A stretch of 47,803 bases of DNA from DATGFK01 sp040007395. GTDB taxonomy: Bacteria; Chloroflexota; Anaerolineae; Aggregatilineales; UBA2796. The DNA is taken from NCBI GenBank assembly GCA_040007395.1, contig JBDTVG010000099.1, positions 1 through 47,803 on the forward strand, written 5' to 3'. Numbering within the stretch: position 1 is the stretch's first letter; every line of letters begins with the position of its first letter. The position numbers were made by a program, and so were the translations under genes. The notes under the pieces were generated by a model that ran no database searches, had not been told where the DNA came from, and saw only the letters and a program-made list of their open reading frames with translations. Below, in pieces: positions 1-8,935 of the stretch.

Positions 1-2207
1 CCATTCCAGTCACCGACGATGGGTTGATCCGTCGTCACTGTGAAAGCGCTGGTATCGACGCTGATGTCCGCGACCCCAGTGGTGTTGGAGTTCCGCATGT
101 AGAAGCTGCGGGTCGAAGGCCGCCACACGCCCACCGTATCATTCTTGGGAACCGTTGACCCGAAGCGCTGAATACGGTTGTTGGATGTATCTGCTACAAA
201 CATCTGCCCGGTGCTTCGGTCTATGGTAAGGGAATATGCACTAGTGAGCTGCCCATCGCCGCTGCCGGTGCTGCCAAACGCGCCAATGTACTGACCATTG
301 TCACTGAACTGCACAATGCGACCAGCAAACCTATCTGATACGTAGACACTACCGTGTTGATCGATAGTCAAGCCATAGGCCTCTATTAAGGCACCCGGCC
401 CGGTTGTTGACGCAGTGACTATGCTAACCGGATCACCGAAGACGGTAAAAATCTGGACGCGATTGTTCCCAAATTCCGAGACATAGGCAAATTGCCGATT
501 CGTGTCGATGGCGATTCCTTCGGGGCCGCTCAATTGTCCAAGTGCATTACCAGGTGTCCCCCATTTAAGGATAAAACTACCCACAAAGTTGAACTTCTGA
601 ACGCGGTCATTACCGTACTCTGTGACATACACATAGTTACTGTCTACCGCGACAAATCTTGGCGAAGAAAAGAACCCATTGCCTGTCCCTGTGCTGCCCC
701 ACTGCCGAATAAACGCCCCGTTAGTATCGAACACTTGGATACGGTCATTATTGGCATCAACCACAAAGACGTTGTTTGCACTATTAACCGCGATGCCAAA
801 CGGATTGCTAAACTCCCCAACCCCATTCCCAGTGCTGCCCCACTGCCGGATAAATGTGCCATATTTGTCAAATTTCTGAACGCGGTTGTTACTAGCATCG
901 GTTACATAAACATTTCCCGCACTATCTACCGCAGTCCCTTTCGGCGAGCTAAATTGACCTGCCCCAGTGCCCAGAGTCCCCCACTTGGCCTCGAAAGGAT
1001 GGCTAAGAGGTTGCAACGAAGTCTCGAAGGCTTGCAATGTGTTGTTGCCGAAGTCGGCTACGTAGAGAATGGGTTGGGCGTTGGCGACGTTGCTCACCGT
1101 AACGCCGACGGGCGTGTTAAAGAAGCCTCGGCAGTTTATAAACGAGACGGTGCAAGTGGGGCCATTCGTACCATACTGGCCAACATAACCGCCTTTCCAG
1201 TCAAACTTCTGCACGCGAACATTGCTTCGATCGGCGACATACAGGAAGCCCGCCCGATCCATCGCTAGCCCTTGTGGATTAGCGAACTGTCCATTGCCAC
1301 CCCCGCTGCTGCCAATGCTGCGAATGTACGTTCCGTTTGACGTAAACTTTTGAACCCGATTGCCGCCGAATTCGCCGACATAGAGGTAACCTAGCGGGTC
1401 GATTACCAGACCAAATGGTTGGGTGAATTGACCCGTCCCTGTACCAGACATGCCAAAGGTGCCTTGGCTCACCCCGGACGTGTTGAAGATATGGACACGA
1501 GCATTGCCCAATTCAGCCACATACAGAAACCCGTTGAATGGGTCATAGGCCATTTGAGCAGGAAAATTTAGCTGATTCGTTCCTGACCCTGCCATCCCAA
1601 ACTGGCTGACAAACGCCCCTGTGCTGATGTTGAAACGCTGGATACGACCGTTAAAATAGTCGCCAATGAAGACATCGGTACCGACAAGGGCGATACCTGA
1701 TGGGCCACTAAACAGGCCGGGACCTGTCCCCGTGACACCAGAGGTGCCATAAGTCTGAATGAGTGTCCCAGTGGGGCTTAATTTCTTGACCACTTGCAGA
1801 TTAGTATCAGCGACGAAGATATTGCCACTGCTGTCAGTCGTCATTATCCACGGGTCAACGACAGTAGAGTAAGCCGCGATAAGCGACAGGAAATGATTGC
1901 TGCGCCGTGCGTCCACTGGTGAGGCAATGAGTGGGCCAGTGTTGCCGCCTTTGCTGCTGGATGGAACCACGCTCATTTGGTCAGATTGCTGCGGCACACT
2001 CGCATTGATCGCGGGACTGGACGATGAAACCTTCGGACGAGCGACCGCCGCTGGTATAACCGGATCGGGGTGGTCCGCGGGGTTAAGTTTGGGGGGAACA
2101 GGGGTTCCGCCTTGTCCAAAGGTGGCGGTGTTGTTCAGCGCCAATAATATGGTCATCGAAAGAAAAATGATAAATATACGATACTGCTTACCACGTTGTC
2201 GATACAT
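1..2207 (-). CDS. Secreted NHL-repeat beta-propeller protein (3' end outside window)
   Basis: The reading frame starts at the ATG at 2207 and stays open to the window edge, so only the N-terminal ~735 residues are visible. The start MYRQRGKQYRIFIIFLSMTI is a basic signal-peptide or anchor segment, followed by a Pro/Ser-rich spacer. From about residue 115 there are roughly ten NHL-type repeats (for example TDSSGNIFVADTN), each with a hydrophobic strand, a G-N-hydrophobic turn and a Y/V-A-D segment. The last visible part switches to SFYMRNSNTTGVADIS and PIVGDWNG, which resembles the VGDWNGDG repeats of Chloroflexota surface proteins. NHL propellers usually bind ligands; no enzymatic site is visible. 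The longer plus-strand ORFs in this stretch are shadows of the repeats. Confidence 0.85.
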   Translation of the reverse strand, partial: MYRQRGKQYRIFIIFLSMTILLALNNTATFGQGGTPVPPKLNPADHPDPVIPAAVARPKVSSSSPAINASVPQQSDQMSVVPSSSKGGNTGPLIASPVDARRSNHFLSLIAAYSTVVDPWIMTTDSSGNIFVADTNLQVVKKLSPTGTLIQTYGTSGVTGTGPGLFSGPSGIALVGTDVFIGDYFNGRIQRFNISTGAFVSQFGMAGSGTNQLNFPAQMAYDPFNGFLYVAELGNARVHIFNTSGVSQGTFGMSGTGTGQFTQPFGLVIDPLGYLYVGEFGGNRVQKFTSNGTYIRSIGSSGGGNGQFANPQGLAMDRAGFLYVADRSNVRVQKFDWKGGYVGQYGTNGPTCTVSFINCRGFFNTPVGVTVSNVANAQPILYVADFGNNTLQAFETSLQPLSHPFEAKWGTLGTGAGQFSSPKGTAVDSAGNVYVTDASNNRVQKFDKYGTFIRQWGSTGNGVGEFSNPFGIAVNSANNVFVVDANNDRIQVFDTNGAFIRQWGSTGTGNGFFSSPRFVAVDSNYVYVTEYGNDRVQKFNFVGSFILKWGTPGNALGQLSGPEGIAIDTNRQFAYVSEFGNNRVQIFTVFGDPVSIVTASTTGPGALIEAYGLTIDQHGSVYVSDRFAGRIVQFSDNGQYIGAFGSTGSGDGQLTSAYSLTIDRSTGQMFVADTSNNRIQRFGSTVPKNDTVGVWRPSTRSFYMRNSNTTGVADISVDTSAFTVTTDQPIVGDWN

Positions 2208-2436
2208 ATGAAAACCTCATGAATTTAAAACAACAGAGAAATAGAAGTATTGCCAGTGTAGGAGTATTTTGCAGTGGACGCAATCACTTTTACCGCTTAT
2301 TGGCAAGACCTTTATCCTTTATTGGCAAATGAGTTATCGACTAACGTAATAGCAGAACACAATTGTTCGACAATATTCACAAGATACCTGAGCCTACAAA
2401 CTTTGATGCGTTGCCCACCAAACCTACCAAATGACT

Positions 2437-2464
2437 TTGACACACGCAACGCTTATGGCATAAT
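2437..2464 (+). promoter_or_regulatory. Sigma-70-like promoter for the PDZ gene
   Basis: A perfect -35 TTGACA (2437-2442) is separated by 16 bases from CATAAT (2459-2464), one mismatch from the -10 consensus. It lies about 65 bases before the PDZ gene start and leaves room for a short leader with the Shine-Dalgarno AAGGTGGAG at 2511-2519. The rest of 2208-2528 shows no other gene. Confidence 0.6.
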
Positions 2465-2528
2465 GTTTGCTGGTTAGTTCCAGATGTAACAAGCATTCGT
2501 TCTGTCGCGTAAGGTGGAGAAAAAAAAG

Positions 2529-3248
2529 ATGCGTTCATTTTCTACTCTGGCAAAGTTGGCTGGCTTTCTATTGGTGATTGGATTTCTGGCATTAGGCACG
2601 GTTAATCGACAAAATGTGTTTGCAGACAGTGCTATCCAAAGCACGGATGCCCCAACAATGGCAGCAACCGAAGCACCTGCAATGGCAGCCACAGCAGAAG
2701 CCAGCATGGTTTCCACAATGGCTGCTACCACAGCCGTCGTAAGTGCTTCCGCCACAACCTATCCGCCTTGCCCTGCCCCAGTAGCTACTGCTGCGGATAC
2801 TTCGGCAACCGATTCGGCGGCAACAGCAGAGATGGCGGCGACAGCGGTTGTGCCTGCCGATGCCACTTTGGCGCAGGCCGCGACCATGGCAGCCACCGCC
2901 AACCCAACGCCTGCCTATCTGGGTGTGAAAGCCGAGCAAGTGGAAGCCTGCGGATCGCGGATTCTGGAAGTTGTGGCAGGTGGGCCAGCCAGCAAATCGA
3001 CGCTGCAAGGCGATGACGTGGTGGTTGCCCTGAACGGTGTCGCGGTTCCCAGTGTCGCTATCCTGCGCCGCGAGATCGAATCGCGTCAACCGGGCGATAA
3101 GGTCACGCTGACCGTAGAGCGCAAGGGAACGCAAGTCGATGTAGAAGTCACACTTGGCGCAAAGCCTGTCGATACGACCTCAGCCGTCGCCGGGACAACC
3201 ACTGCTACCGTTGAAACGCCAGCCGCAACGATGGCAGCGACTCAGTAA
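2529..3248 (+). CDS. Secreted PDZ-domain protein with Ala/Thr-rich linkers
   Basis: I chose the ATG at 2529 because AAGGTGGAG lies ten bases upstream; a GTG at 2514 falls inside that site. The protein has about 239 residues. It starts with a Sec signal peptide (MRSFSTLAKLAGFLLVIGFL), then a long low-complexity stretch with repeated TMAAT-type motifs. A single PDZ domain follows, starting near YLGVKAEQVEACGSRILEVV and continuing through GGPASKSTLQGDDVVVALNG and a typical final strand VTLTVERKGTQVDVEVTLG. The C-terminus returns to the AATMAATQ motif. There is no serine-protease domain, so this is not an HtrA/DegP enzyme. It probably acts as an extracytoplasmic peptide-binding or scaffold protein; its partner is unknown. 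Confidence 0.82.
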   Translation: MRSFSTLAKLAGFLLVIGFLALGTVNRQNVFADSAIQSTDAPTMAATEAPAMAATAEASMVSTMAATTAVVSASATTYPPCPAPVATAADTSATDSAATAEMAATAVVPADATLAQAATMAATANPTPAYLGVKAEQVEACGSRILEVVAGGPASKSTLQGDDVVVALNGVAVPSVAILRREIESRQPGDKVTLTVERKGTQVDVEVTLGAKPVDTTSAVAGTTTATVETPAATMAATQ

Positions 3249-3287
3249 TTCAGTACATTATCCAAAACACGCTCAACTCTGTTAGTC

Positions 3288-3313
3288 CAGCCCGACGCTT
3301 TTACGTCGGGCTG
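3288..3313 (+). terminator. Hairpin after the PDZ gene
   Basis: A perfect 10-bp stem (CAGCCCGACG / CGTCGGGCTG) with a 6-base loop lies 40 bases after the PDZ stop. There is no T-tract, so it may be a weak terminator or an mRNA-end stabiliser. The rest of 3314-3557 holds no recognisable gene. Confidence 0.5.
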
Positions 3314-3557
3314 ACTGACCGCCCCTATTTGTTGCCCCACGCGAACAATTTTTCTGGCGATCCTCTGCGCGTTCCTGACAATAATTCCAATCTGTCTGCC
3401 TATATCTTACTCAGCAACCTCGATCAATAGGGCATTACACATCCTGTGTCAGACGATAAAAGCGGATATAGCATTCCTGTAAACAATTCAACTCAATCTG
3501 TAACTCTATTTTTTCGATGTTGTATCTGTATGCAGTCAACAATAAAGAGGTGATCCA

Positions 3558-4883
3558 TTGAAAACGTTTCACAGGCAAGTCGTCATAAATGTAGCACTAG
3601 TCTTAGTGGGGTTCTTCGGTTTGACGATTACGAGTTTTTCTAATGCAGCCCCATCGCCTACTGAGACACCTTCTGGGCTGAGGCCAACCCTTACGCCTTG
3701 GAGTGGCCCTACGATTACACCCTCTGGCCCTTACTTTGGACGCACTCGTGATTTCTTGAAAGAATACTTCAAGAATCTACCCGCAAAAGCAGGTTCTTTC
3801 TCGCTTATACTCGGTGATCCAAGCTTCGACTCACCCGTGCAGTTTGCCATAAAAGCCGCAGATGGTACTGAGTATGGTAGGCAAGTTTCAGTTTTACTTA
3901 ATTCACAAGCTGCCCTCTTCACCTTAGCAATCGACAAAAGCTATATGGATCGCCCTCAAGTAGTTAACCTCGGCGATGAAGCTGTTGTTGATGGGCAAGC
4001 TGCATATTTCATAGCGGCGTTACGCTATCGGAACATGCTCGTAGAAATAGTGAAGGGGAGTCCGATACTCGACCCTAAGTATCCTACCCCTATTCCACCT
4101 ACCAATAACCAATTAATTGCAGCCTTGACTGACATCTATACGCAAATGCTTGTGCCATCTGTACCCACTATCACGCCCATCCCGCCGACATGGACAGCCT
4201 TGCCGCCAATAACACAAACCTATGTCGCGCAGTTCAGGGCGACACCCTCTGGCCTCAGACCAACTAGAACACCTTGGGATGGCCCAACGATTACTCCTTC
4301 TGGTATTCTGTTAGGGATAGATCCGGGTTATATCAGGAAAATCTTCGATAATGCACCTAAAACCATTGGCGGATTCCCTGTAACCATTAATCCAAACCAA
4401 CCGTTTGAGCCAAGTGGAACCGTTACCTTTTCATTCAAAAACAGCGACGGTACAGAGTATGGTATAGGACTAAATTTCTTTTCGAGTGCTCAATCTTCGT
4501 ATATGCTCTACAGTGCTGATGCAGAGCGTCTTAATGGGAAAACTGTTGCTGTTGGTGAACAAGCCATGATCAATGGACAACATAGAGACCAAAAGGCGAT
4601 AATGCGGTTCCGAAATATGTATGTCTCTATTGATACTAACGACCCGTCTCCAGATCAGGAATTGCCTACCCGCGTCCCGCTGACTGATGATCAGTTAACT
4701 GCAATTCTCCAAGACGTGTATACCAACATCCTACTACCAAACATTCCAACCCTCACGCCTATTCCGCCGACGTGGACATCTGCACCGGGGACATTGACGG
4801 CACTTGCACCGAACACGACGACTCCTACACCGCCCGTTGTCGTCACGGCACAAACGGCAGTCGCGACGGTGCAACCGAACTAA
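3558..4883 (+). CDS. Secreted protein with an internal tandem duplication
   Basis: The start is a TTG at 3558 supported by the strong Shine-Dalgarno AAGAGGTGAT at 3545-3554. After a signal peptide (VVINVALVLVGFFGLTITSF), the 441-residue protein consists of two copies of a ~200-residue unit. Each copy opens with a Thr/Pro motif (TPSGLRPTLTPWSGPTITPSG and TPSGLRPTRTPWDGPTITPSG). An alpha/beta domain follows in each, with DGTEYG, a hydrophobic core and a closing segment of the form IPPTNNQLIAALTDIYTQML or VPLTDDQLTAILQDVYTNIL. Both copies end in TPIPPTWT. I do not recognise the family. It is probably exported and bound to the cell envelope. The two copies differ enough to be an old duplication. 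Confidence 0.75.
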   Translation: MKTFHRQVVINVALVLVGFFGLTITSFSNAAPSPTETPSGLRPTLTPWSGPTITPSGPYFGRTRDFLKEYFKNLPAKAGSFSLILGDPSFDSPVQFAIKAADGTEYGRQVSVLLNSQAALFTLAIDKSYMDRPQVVNLGDEAVVDGQAAYFIAALRYRNMLVEIVKGSPILDPKYPTPIPPTNNQLIAALTDIYTQMLVPSVPTITPIPPTWTALPPITQTYVAQFRATPSGLRPTRTPWDGPTITPSGILLGIDPGYIRKIFDNAPKTIGGFPVTINPNQPFEPSGTVTFSFKNSDGTEYGIGLNFFSSAQSSYMLYSADAERLNGKTVAVGEQAMINGQHRDQKAIMRFRNMYVSIDTNDPSPDQELPTRVPLTDDQLTAILQDVYTNILLPNIPTLTPIPPTWTSAPGTLTALAPNTTTPTPPVVVTAQTAVATVQPN

Positions 4884-4907
4884 CCGTCGCGCCACACTCA
4901 TAACGTT

Positions 4908-4940
4908 ACAAGGGCGCTGCCATCGCGGGAGCGCCCTTGT
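4908..4940 (+). terminator. Rho-independent-like terminator
   Basis: A perfect 11-bp stem (ACAAGGGCGCT / AGCGCCCTTGT) with an 11-base loop lies 25 bases after the preceding stop and is followed by CGTTTCTC. It lies between convergent genes and may serve both. Confidence 0.65.
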
Positions 4941-4987
4941 CGTTTCTCGGATAATTATGCTGAGGCTTTTTCAGGCAGCGCCGCTTA

Positions 4988-7201
4988 CTATACTTTTTGC
5001 GCTTCGCCTGTAGAAAACTTGAGCGAACTGGCTCCCGGTTCCGCGTCAATGCTAACGGTTGTCCCGGCGGCGGGGTTTGCTGTCAGCAGGTAGTCTGCCA
5101 GCGGTTCGCGCACCGAACGGGCGATAATCCGGCGTAAGGGTCGCGCTCCCCACTCAGGATGATCGTTCTGCGTCATCATCCACGCTTTAGCGGCTTCGGT
5201 AAAGACGAGGTTTAGGCCGCGATCCTGCGCCATCTTGACTTCTTTTTTGAGCAGCATTTCCAAAATAGCGCGCAGTTCGGGTTCGCCCAACGGATGAAAG
5301 ATGACGATCTCATCCAGACGATTCAGGAATTCGGGGCGGAAGAAATCGCGCACATCGTCCATCACCCCGTCGCGATCCTGATCGGTAATGGTCGTCTCCT
5401 GTAGATGCTCCGAGCCGAGATTGCTGGTCAGGATGATCAAGCTTTCGCTGAACTGAGCCACGCGGCCTTGCCCGTCGGTCAGGCGACCCGCCTCAAGCAC
5501 CTGTAGCAACACATCCATAATGCGCTGGCTGGCCTTCTCGACCTCATCGAACAGCACGACGATATACGGCTGCTGGCGCACGCGATCCGTTAACTGTCCG
5601 CCGCCCTCGTAACCGATATAGCCGGGAGGTGCGCCGATCAGCTTATTGATGCTGCCTTCGTCCATATACTCGCTCATGTCGATTTCGAGCAAGGCTTCTT
5701 CGCTGCCAAATAGAAATTCTGCCAGTGCTTTGGCTAGTTCGGTTTTGCCCACGCCCGTTGGCCCCAAAAACAGGAAGCTACCAATCGGACGCTTAGGATC
5801 TTTAAAGCCGACTCGTGCCGTTTTGACCGCCCGACTGACGGCTAGCACCGCTTCGTCCTGCCCAATGATGCGCTCGTGGATATGCTCGACCATGCTGGCG
5901 TAGCGGGTGCGTTCGTCCTGTCCCAATTTCGCTACCGGAATTCCGGTGATCTGCGCCGCCGCTAAGGTCACATCTTCCGCGTCAAGGACGGCATCGCCGC
6001 CGCCTTCGCCTTGCTGGCTAACGTTGATCATCGCGGCGGCACGATGCAGCAGATGTTCGGCACTGCGTGGCAGCGGCGTACCGGGACTCATGTAGCGTTT
6101 GGCAAGCTGCACTGCCGTCTTGATCGCATCGTCGGTAATCGTCACCTTGTAATCGGCGGCGATATGCGGAGCCATGACTTTGATAATGTTCGTCGCTTCG
6201 GCTTCATCTGGCTCCGGCACTTTCAGGGTTTGCACATGGTCGGCAACGCCGCTGGCGTTGGCCACGCGCTCATCATAGTCCGACTGTGTGGCTGTGCCGA
6301 TAATCACAGTACTGTCGTCTAGCAGCGCTTTCTGAATATTCGCTGTCGCTTTGGCAAATTCGGCCTTAAGCGGCCCACCGAAAAAACGCTCAATGTGCGG
6401 GATAAATAGAATGCCGCCTTTGGCCTGATTCAACCCGCTAACAACCGCCTGCACCGGATTATCCAGCAGGGCGGGTTCCTCGACAGTGACGAGTTTGGTT
6501 AGCCCGACTGGGCCTTTGCCCTGTGCCATCAGCAGCCCCAAACTGTAGATCAGCGTCCGCTTGCCTACACCATCCGGGCCGATCAGAATCACGTTGCGGT
6601 TGACCTTCTGCGACAGCATATTGACCAGATCGCGCAGCAGTCCATCGCGAAAGTAGACGGCTTGCATCTCGCCTTTTTTCGCGTTGGCGACCATATCCGT
6701 TGTTGTCGTGGCATTGGCTTTGGCAACGACCTTATCTGCCATCAGTTCGGTCATGGCGCTTGGCGTAATCCCGAATGGACGCAGCAGCCCGCCTGTACTG
6801 ATTTTGCTCTCTGCCATCACCGCCAGCATGTGATCGGTATCGACATAGACTTCGTTGCCCGCCTGTGCGACACTCAGTGCCTCGTCTAGTGCGATGATCA
6901 TCTGGCGGCTCAAGGGAACCTTATCGCCATTGGCTGCCAAAAACAGCAGATCGCCATCGACATCACGGCGCGTTTCGACAGCCATCTTGACCGAACGCTC
7001 CAGCCGATCCAGATCCATACCGCGCTGCGCTTTGTAATAATCGAGGATGCGCCGCGCCGCTGTATCCTTGCTGCGGATCATCGCCAGCAGGACGGCTTCG
7101 GGGTAGAGCAACCGCTTATTGTAAGACTTGACGATTTCTACAGCGCTGTTGAGGGCTGCCGTCATGTCCTTTGAAATCAGATTCGGATTCAGTGTCGCCA
7201 T
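4988..7201 (-). CDS. Clp/Hsp100-type AAA+ ATPase with degenerate first ATPase site
   Basis: The ATG at 7201 is preferred because AAGGGTGG lies eight bases upstream; a GTG at 7213 would add four residues. The 737-residue protein has a Clp-N-like helical domain (about 1-150) and two AAA+ modules. The second module is intact: P-loop GPTGVGKTELA (about 480-490), Walker B VVLFDEVEK (about 548), sensor TSNLGSEHL and arginine-finger region FRPEFLNRLDE. The first is degenerate: its P-loop reads GPDGVGKRT (about 208) and its Walker B reads ILFIPHIE (about 264) where ILFIDEI is usual. No coiled-coil M domain is inserted. The span from sensor to FRPEFLNR is too short for a ClpP-docking loop. It is probably an unfoldase that works without ClpP, related to ClpA/ClpB. 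Confidence 0.85.
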   Translation of the reverse strand: MATLNPNLISKDMTAALNSAVEIVKSYNKRLLYPEAVLLAMIRSKDTAARRILDYYKAQRGMDLDRLERSVKMAVETRRDVDGDLLFLAANGDKVPLSRQMIIALDEALSVAQAGNEVYVDTDHMLAVMAESKISTGGLLRPFGITPSAMTELMADKVVAKANATTTTDMVANAKKGEMQAVYFRDGLLRDLVNMLSQKVNRNVILIGPDGVGKRTLIYSLGLLMAQGKGPVGLTKLVTVEEPALLDNPVQAVVSGLNQAKGGILFIPHIERFFGGPLKAEFAKATANIQKALLDDSTVIIGTATQSDYDERVANASGVADHVQTLKVPEPDEAEATNIIKVMAPHIAADYKVTITDDAIKTAVQLAKRYMSPGTPLPRSAEHLLHRAAAMINVSQQGEGGGDAVLDAEDVTLAAAQITGIPVAKLGQDERTRYASMVEHIHERIIGQDEAVLAVSRAVKTARVGFKDPKRPIGSFLFLGPTGVGKTELAKALAEFLFGSEEALLEIDMSEYMDEGSINKLIGAPPGYIGYEGGGQLTDRVRQQPYIVVLFDEVEKASQRIMDVLLQVLEAGRLTDGQGRVAQFSESLIILTSNLGSEHLQETTITDQDRDGVMDDVRDFFRPEFLNRLDEIVIFHPLGEPELRAILEMLLKKEVKMAQDRGLNLVFTEAAKAWMMTQNDHPEWGARPLRRIIARSVREPLADYLLTANPAAGTTVSIDAEPGASSLKFSTGEAQKV

Positions 7202-7488
7202 AGAAAAATCCACCCTTCAACGCTTGTATTCCACAAAAATATCCTGAAATGCAGTTAGATACAAGCTAGCCAAACGTACCAATCTATCGCTACGCAGCGT
7301 TAGCGATTAATCATTCAAGACCGCAGTTCAAAATCGCGATCTATTGAATCGACCTGTTTAATCCGGGTAATTCTCTCTCATCTCTAAACCATACTGTTCA
7401 AAGTTGGGCTTAGAATTTGTTTTATGTTTGTGTGCCAAACACTGACTGCTTCTTTGTTCTTGCACGATTGTTTTAGGAGACTGCTGTA
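7202..7488. other. Intergenic stretch with no recognised gene
   Basis: This stretch is relatively AT-rich and should contain the promoter of the Clp-type gene. I see no convincing ORF, tRNA or strong hairpin. Confidence 0.5.
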
Positions 7489-7965
7489 TTACTCCATCCA
7501 GTCAGCAATATCGTCCAATGTGTAGGGCAGATCGTAATGGCTGATTAACGATCTCCATAGTTCAGGATGCGGATTGGCTTGCTCATGTTGTGCTTTGAGC
7601 AGTTCCCATGCCTCTGGCAAATCGTAGCCGCGATCCACGAGATAGGCCAACACAAACGTCGAAGATCGGCTGATGCCTGCCCCACACTGGACTAACACAG
7701 TCTTGTCCGAGTCAACCTGTTCTTTGACAAAAGCGACTCCACGCTCCAACTGTTCAAGGTTCAGAAATACGCCATCGGGTAGGGCATTGTCGCAAACCGT
7801 AAAATCGTCGGGCCAGAACGGCGCATCTTCGTATAACTTCAACACATGGGTTAATCCCATGTTGCGTAAAGTCGCCGCCTCATAGATCGCTCGTGCTCCG
7901 CTAATATAGACTCCATGAGCGACATGATCTATGGGGGGGAATCTATGTCTGGTTCGCGTGTTCAC
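7489..7965 (-). CDS. Dual-specificity (tyrosine) phosphatase
   Basis: The domain spans from HVAHGVYISGARAIYEAATL through the signature loop VQCGAGISRSSTFVLAYL, which matches HCxxGxxRS apart from Gln in place of the usual His: the nucleophile Cys, the phosphate-binding Arg and the following Ser are all present. A conserved acidic segment (YEDAPFWPDDF) could supply the general acid. The frame is open further up, to a possible start inside the upstream gene. I prefer the GTG at 7965 (158 residues), because AAGGGG precedes it and this start falls just after the upstream stop. Members dephosphorylate Ser/Thr/Tyr residues or small phosphorylated molecules; the substrate is unknown. It may be co-transcribed with the SH3 protein gene upstream. 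Confidence 0.8.
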   Translation of the reverse strand: MNTRTRHRFPPIDHVAHGVYISGARAIYEAATLRNMGLTHVLKLYEDAPFWPDDFTVCDNALPDGVFLNLEQLERGVAFVKEQVDSDKTVLVQCGAGISRSSTFVLAYLVDRGYDLPEAWELLKAQHEQANPHPELWRSLISHYDLPYTLDDIADWME

Positions 7966-8021
7966 CGTTGTGTAATTTCCCCTTATGCCCGAACTATGGT
8001 TTGCCAATGCCGTCCATAACT

Positions 8022-8897
8022 TTACGGTGTAGTAGCAGCAGGAATTACCGTTCCCGTTTGTACGGTCAGGAAGCGGCGTGAGGCCCAACCGCCCTTATTC
8101 TGATCAAGTTGATCCTGAATCAGCCACCACTCATCGTTGCTGGCAGTTTGTGGCCCATCCTTGAGGATATACGTTTCACCATCGCGGGCGCGGAACTTGA
8201 CATTCGCGTCTGTACCCGGCGCAGACCGAACGTTCAAACCGCTGTCACCAACACCCACGACTAGCACTGTGTCACCAATGGCAAAGTTGCCCGGCGGCAG
8301 TGTGAGTGTGGCGGGGATAGTCGGCAGCGGCGCGGTAGCGGTCAAGGTGGCCCGTTGAGGTAGTACCGTTGGACTGGCCGGCGGCCCCACGGTAAAGGTC
8401 GATGTAATAACAATCACAATCGGCGTTTGCCCACCTACTCCCGTATTGCCTTCCAGTGTGCTCACGACTAGCAACGCTCCAACGGCGGCGCACCCCACAA
8501 ACGCCAACATGACGACCAGCGACCACCATGGCAAGTACAACCCATTGCCTGCCCGGTCACGCGGCTGGCGAGCCGGACGCGGCGGTTTTTCCTTGCCACG
8601 TTTGCTGCGTGCGGAACTCGCCTCAGGATAGGCCGCTGGCGTGACGCGAGGAGTGGGGGCTGTACCAGTGCGCTTGACTCGATCTTGGGCTGGCTGTGGG
8701 CGAACCTCCTGTCGGCGCGAAAGGGCAGGCCGTGAATAGATCGGTGGCAGTTCATCCGTCGGCAATGGACGGCGTGCGCCGCGTGGTGGCGCAGCGCTCG
8801 GTGACGGCGGCGTAGCCTCCTCAGGCGTAGCGGGTTCGTCAAGCGGAAGCTCATCTGGATAGTCGTCATCAGCAGGATTATCAGGAAAATCGCTCAT
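8022..8897 (-). CDS. Single-pass membrane protein with extracytoplasmic SH3-like domain
   Basis: The ATG at 8897 is used; a TTG one codon upstream is less likely. The N-terminal ~130 residues are acidic, then Pro/Arg-rich, and probably cytoplasmic. One membrane helix follows (WWSLVVMLAFVGCAAVGALL), then a Thr/Pro linker and a bacterial SH3 domain with the typical DSGLNVRSAPGTDANVKFR and GGWASRRFL motifs. Such domains bind peptidoglycan or peptides at the envelope. The start lies only 27 bases from the IscB stop, so its natural promoter may have been displaced or it may be transcribed from the IscB side. No strong Shine-Dalgarno is visible. Confidence 0.8.
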   Translation of the reverse strand: MSDFPDNPADDDYPDELPLDEPATPEEATPPSPSAAPPRGARRPLPTDELPPIYSRPALSRRQEVRPQPAQDRVKRTGTAPTPRVTPAAYPEASSARSKRGKEKPPRPARQPRDRAGNGLYLPWWSLVVMLAFVGCAAVGALLVVSTLEGNTGVGGQTPIVIVITSTFTVGPPASPTVLPQRATLTATAPLPTIPATLTLPPGNFAIGDTVLVVGVGDSGLNVRSAPGTDANVKFRARDGETYILKDGPQTASNDEWWLIQDQLDQNKGGWASRRFLTVQTGTVIPAATTP

Positions 8898-8915
8898 CAA
8901 AATTAGCGCAGGAAA

Positions 8916-8935
8916 CCCGGATCTTTAGATCTGGG
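8916..8935 (-). repeat. Hairpin at the IscB 3' end, candidate element right end
   Basis: CCCGGATC (8916-8923) pairs with GATCTGGG (8928-8935) with one mismatch and a 4-base loop that includes the IscB stop codon. It could be the right-end hairpin of an IS200/IS605-type element or a weak terminator. The assignment is inferred from position. Confidence 0.4.

Noticed and set aside
492..1268. 258-residue plus-strand ORF
   Set aside because: It lies opposite the NHL-repeat gene, whose frame is open and full of family motifs; the ORF repeats simply mirror it.
2592..3134. Cys/Gly-rich 180-residue minus-strand ORF
   Set aside because: It mirrors the Ala/Thr-rich coding sequence of the PDZ gene on the other strand.
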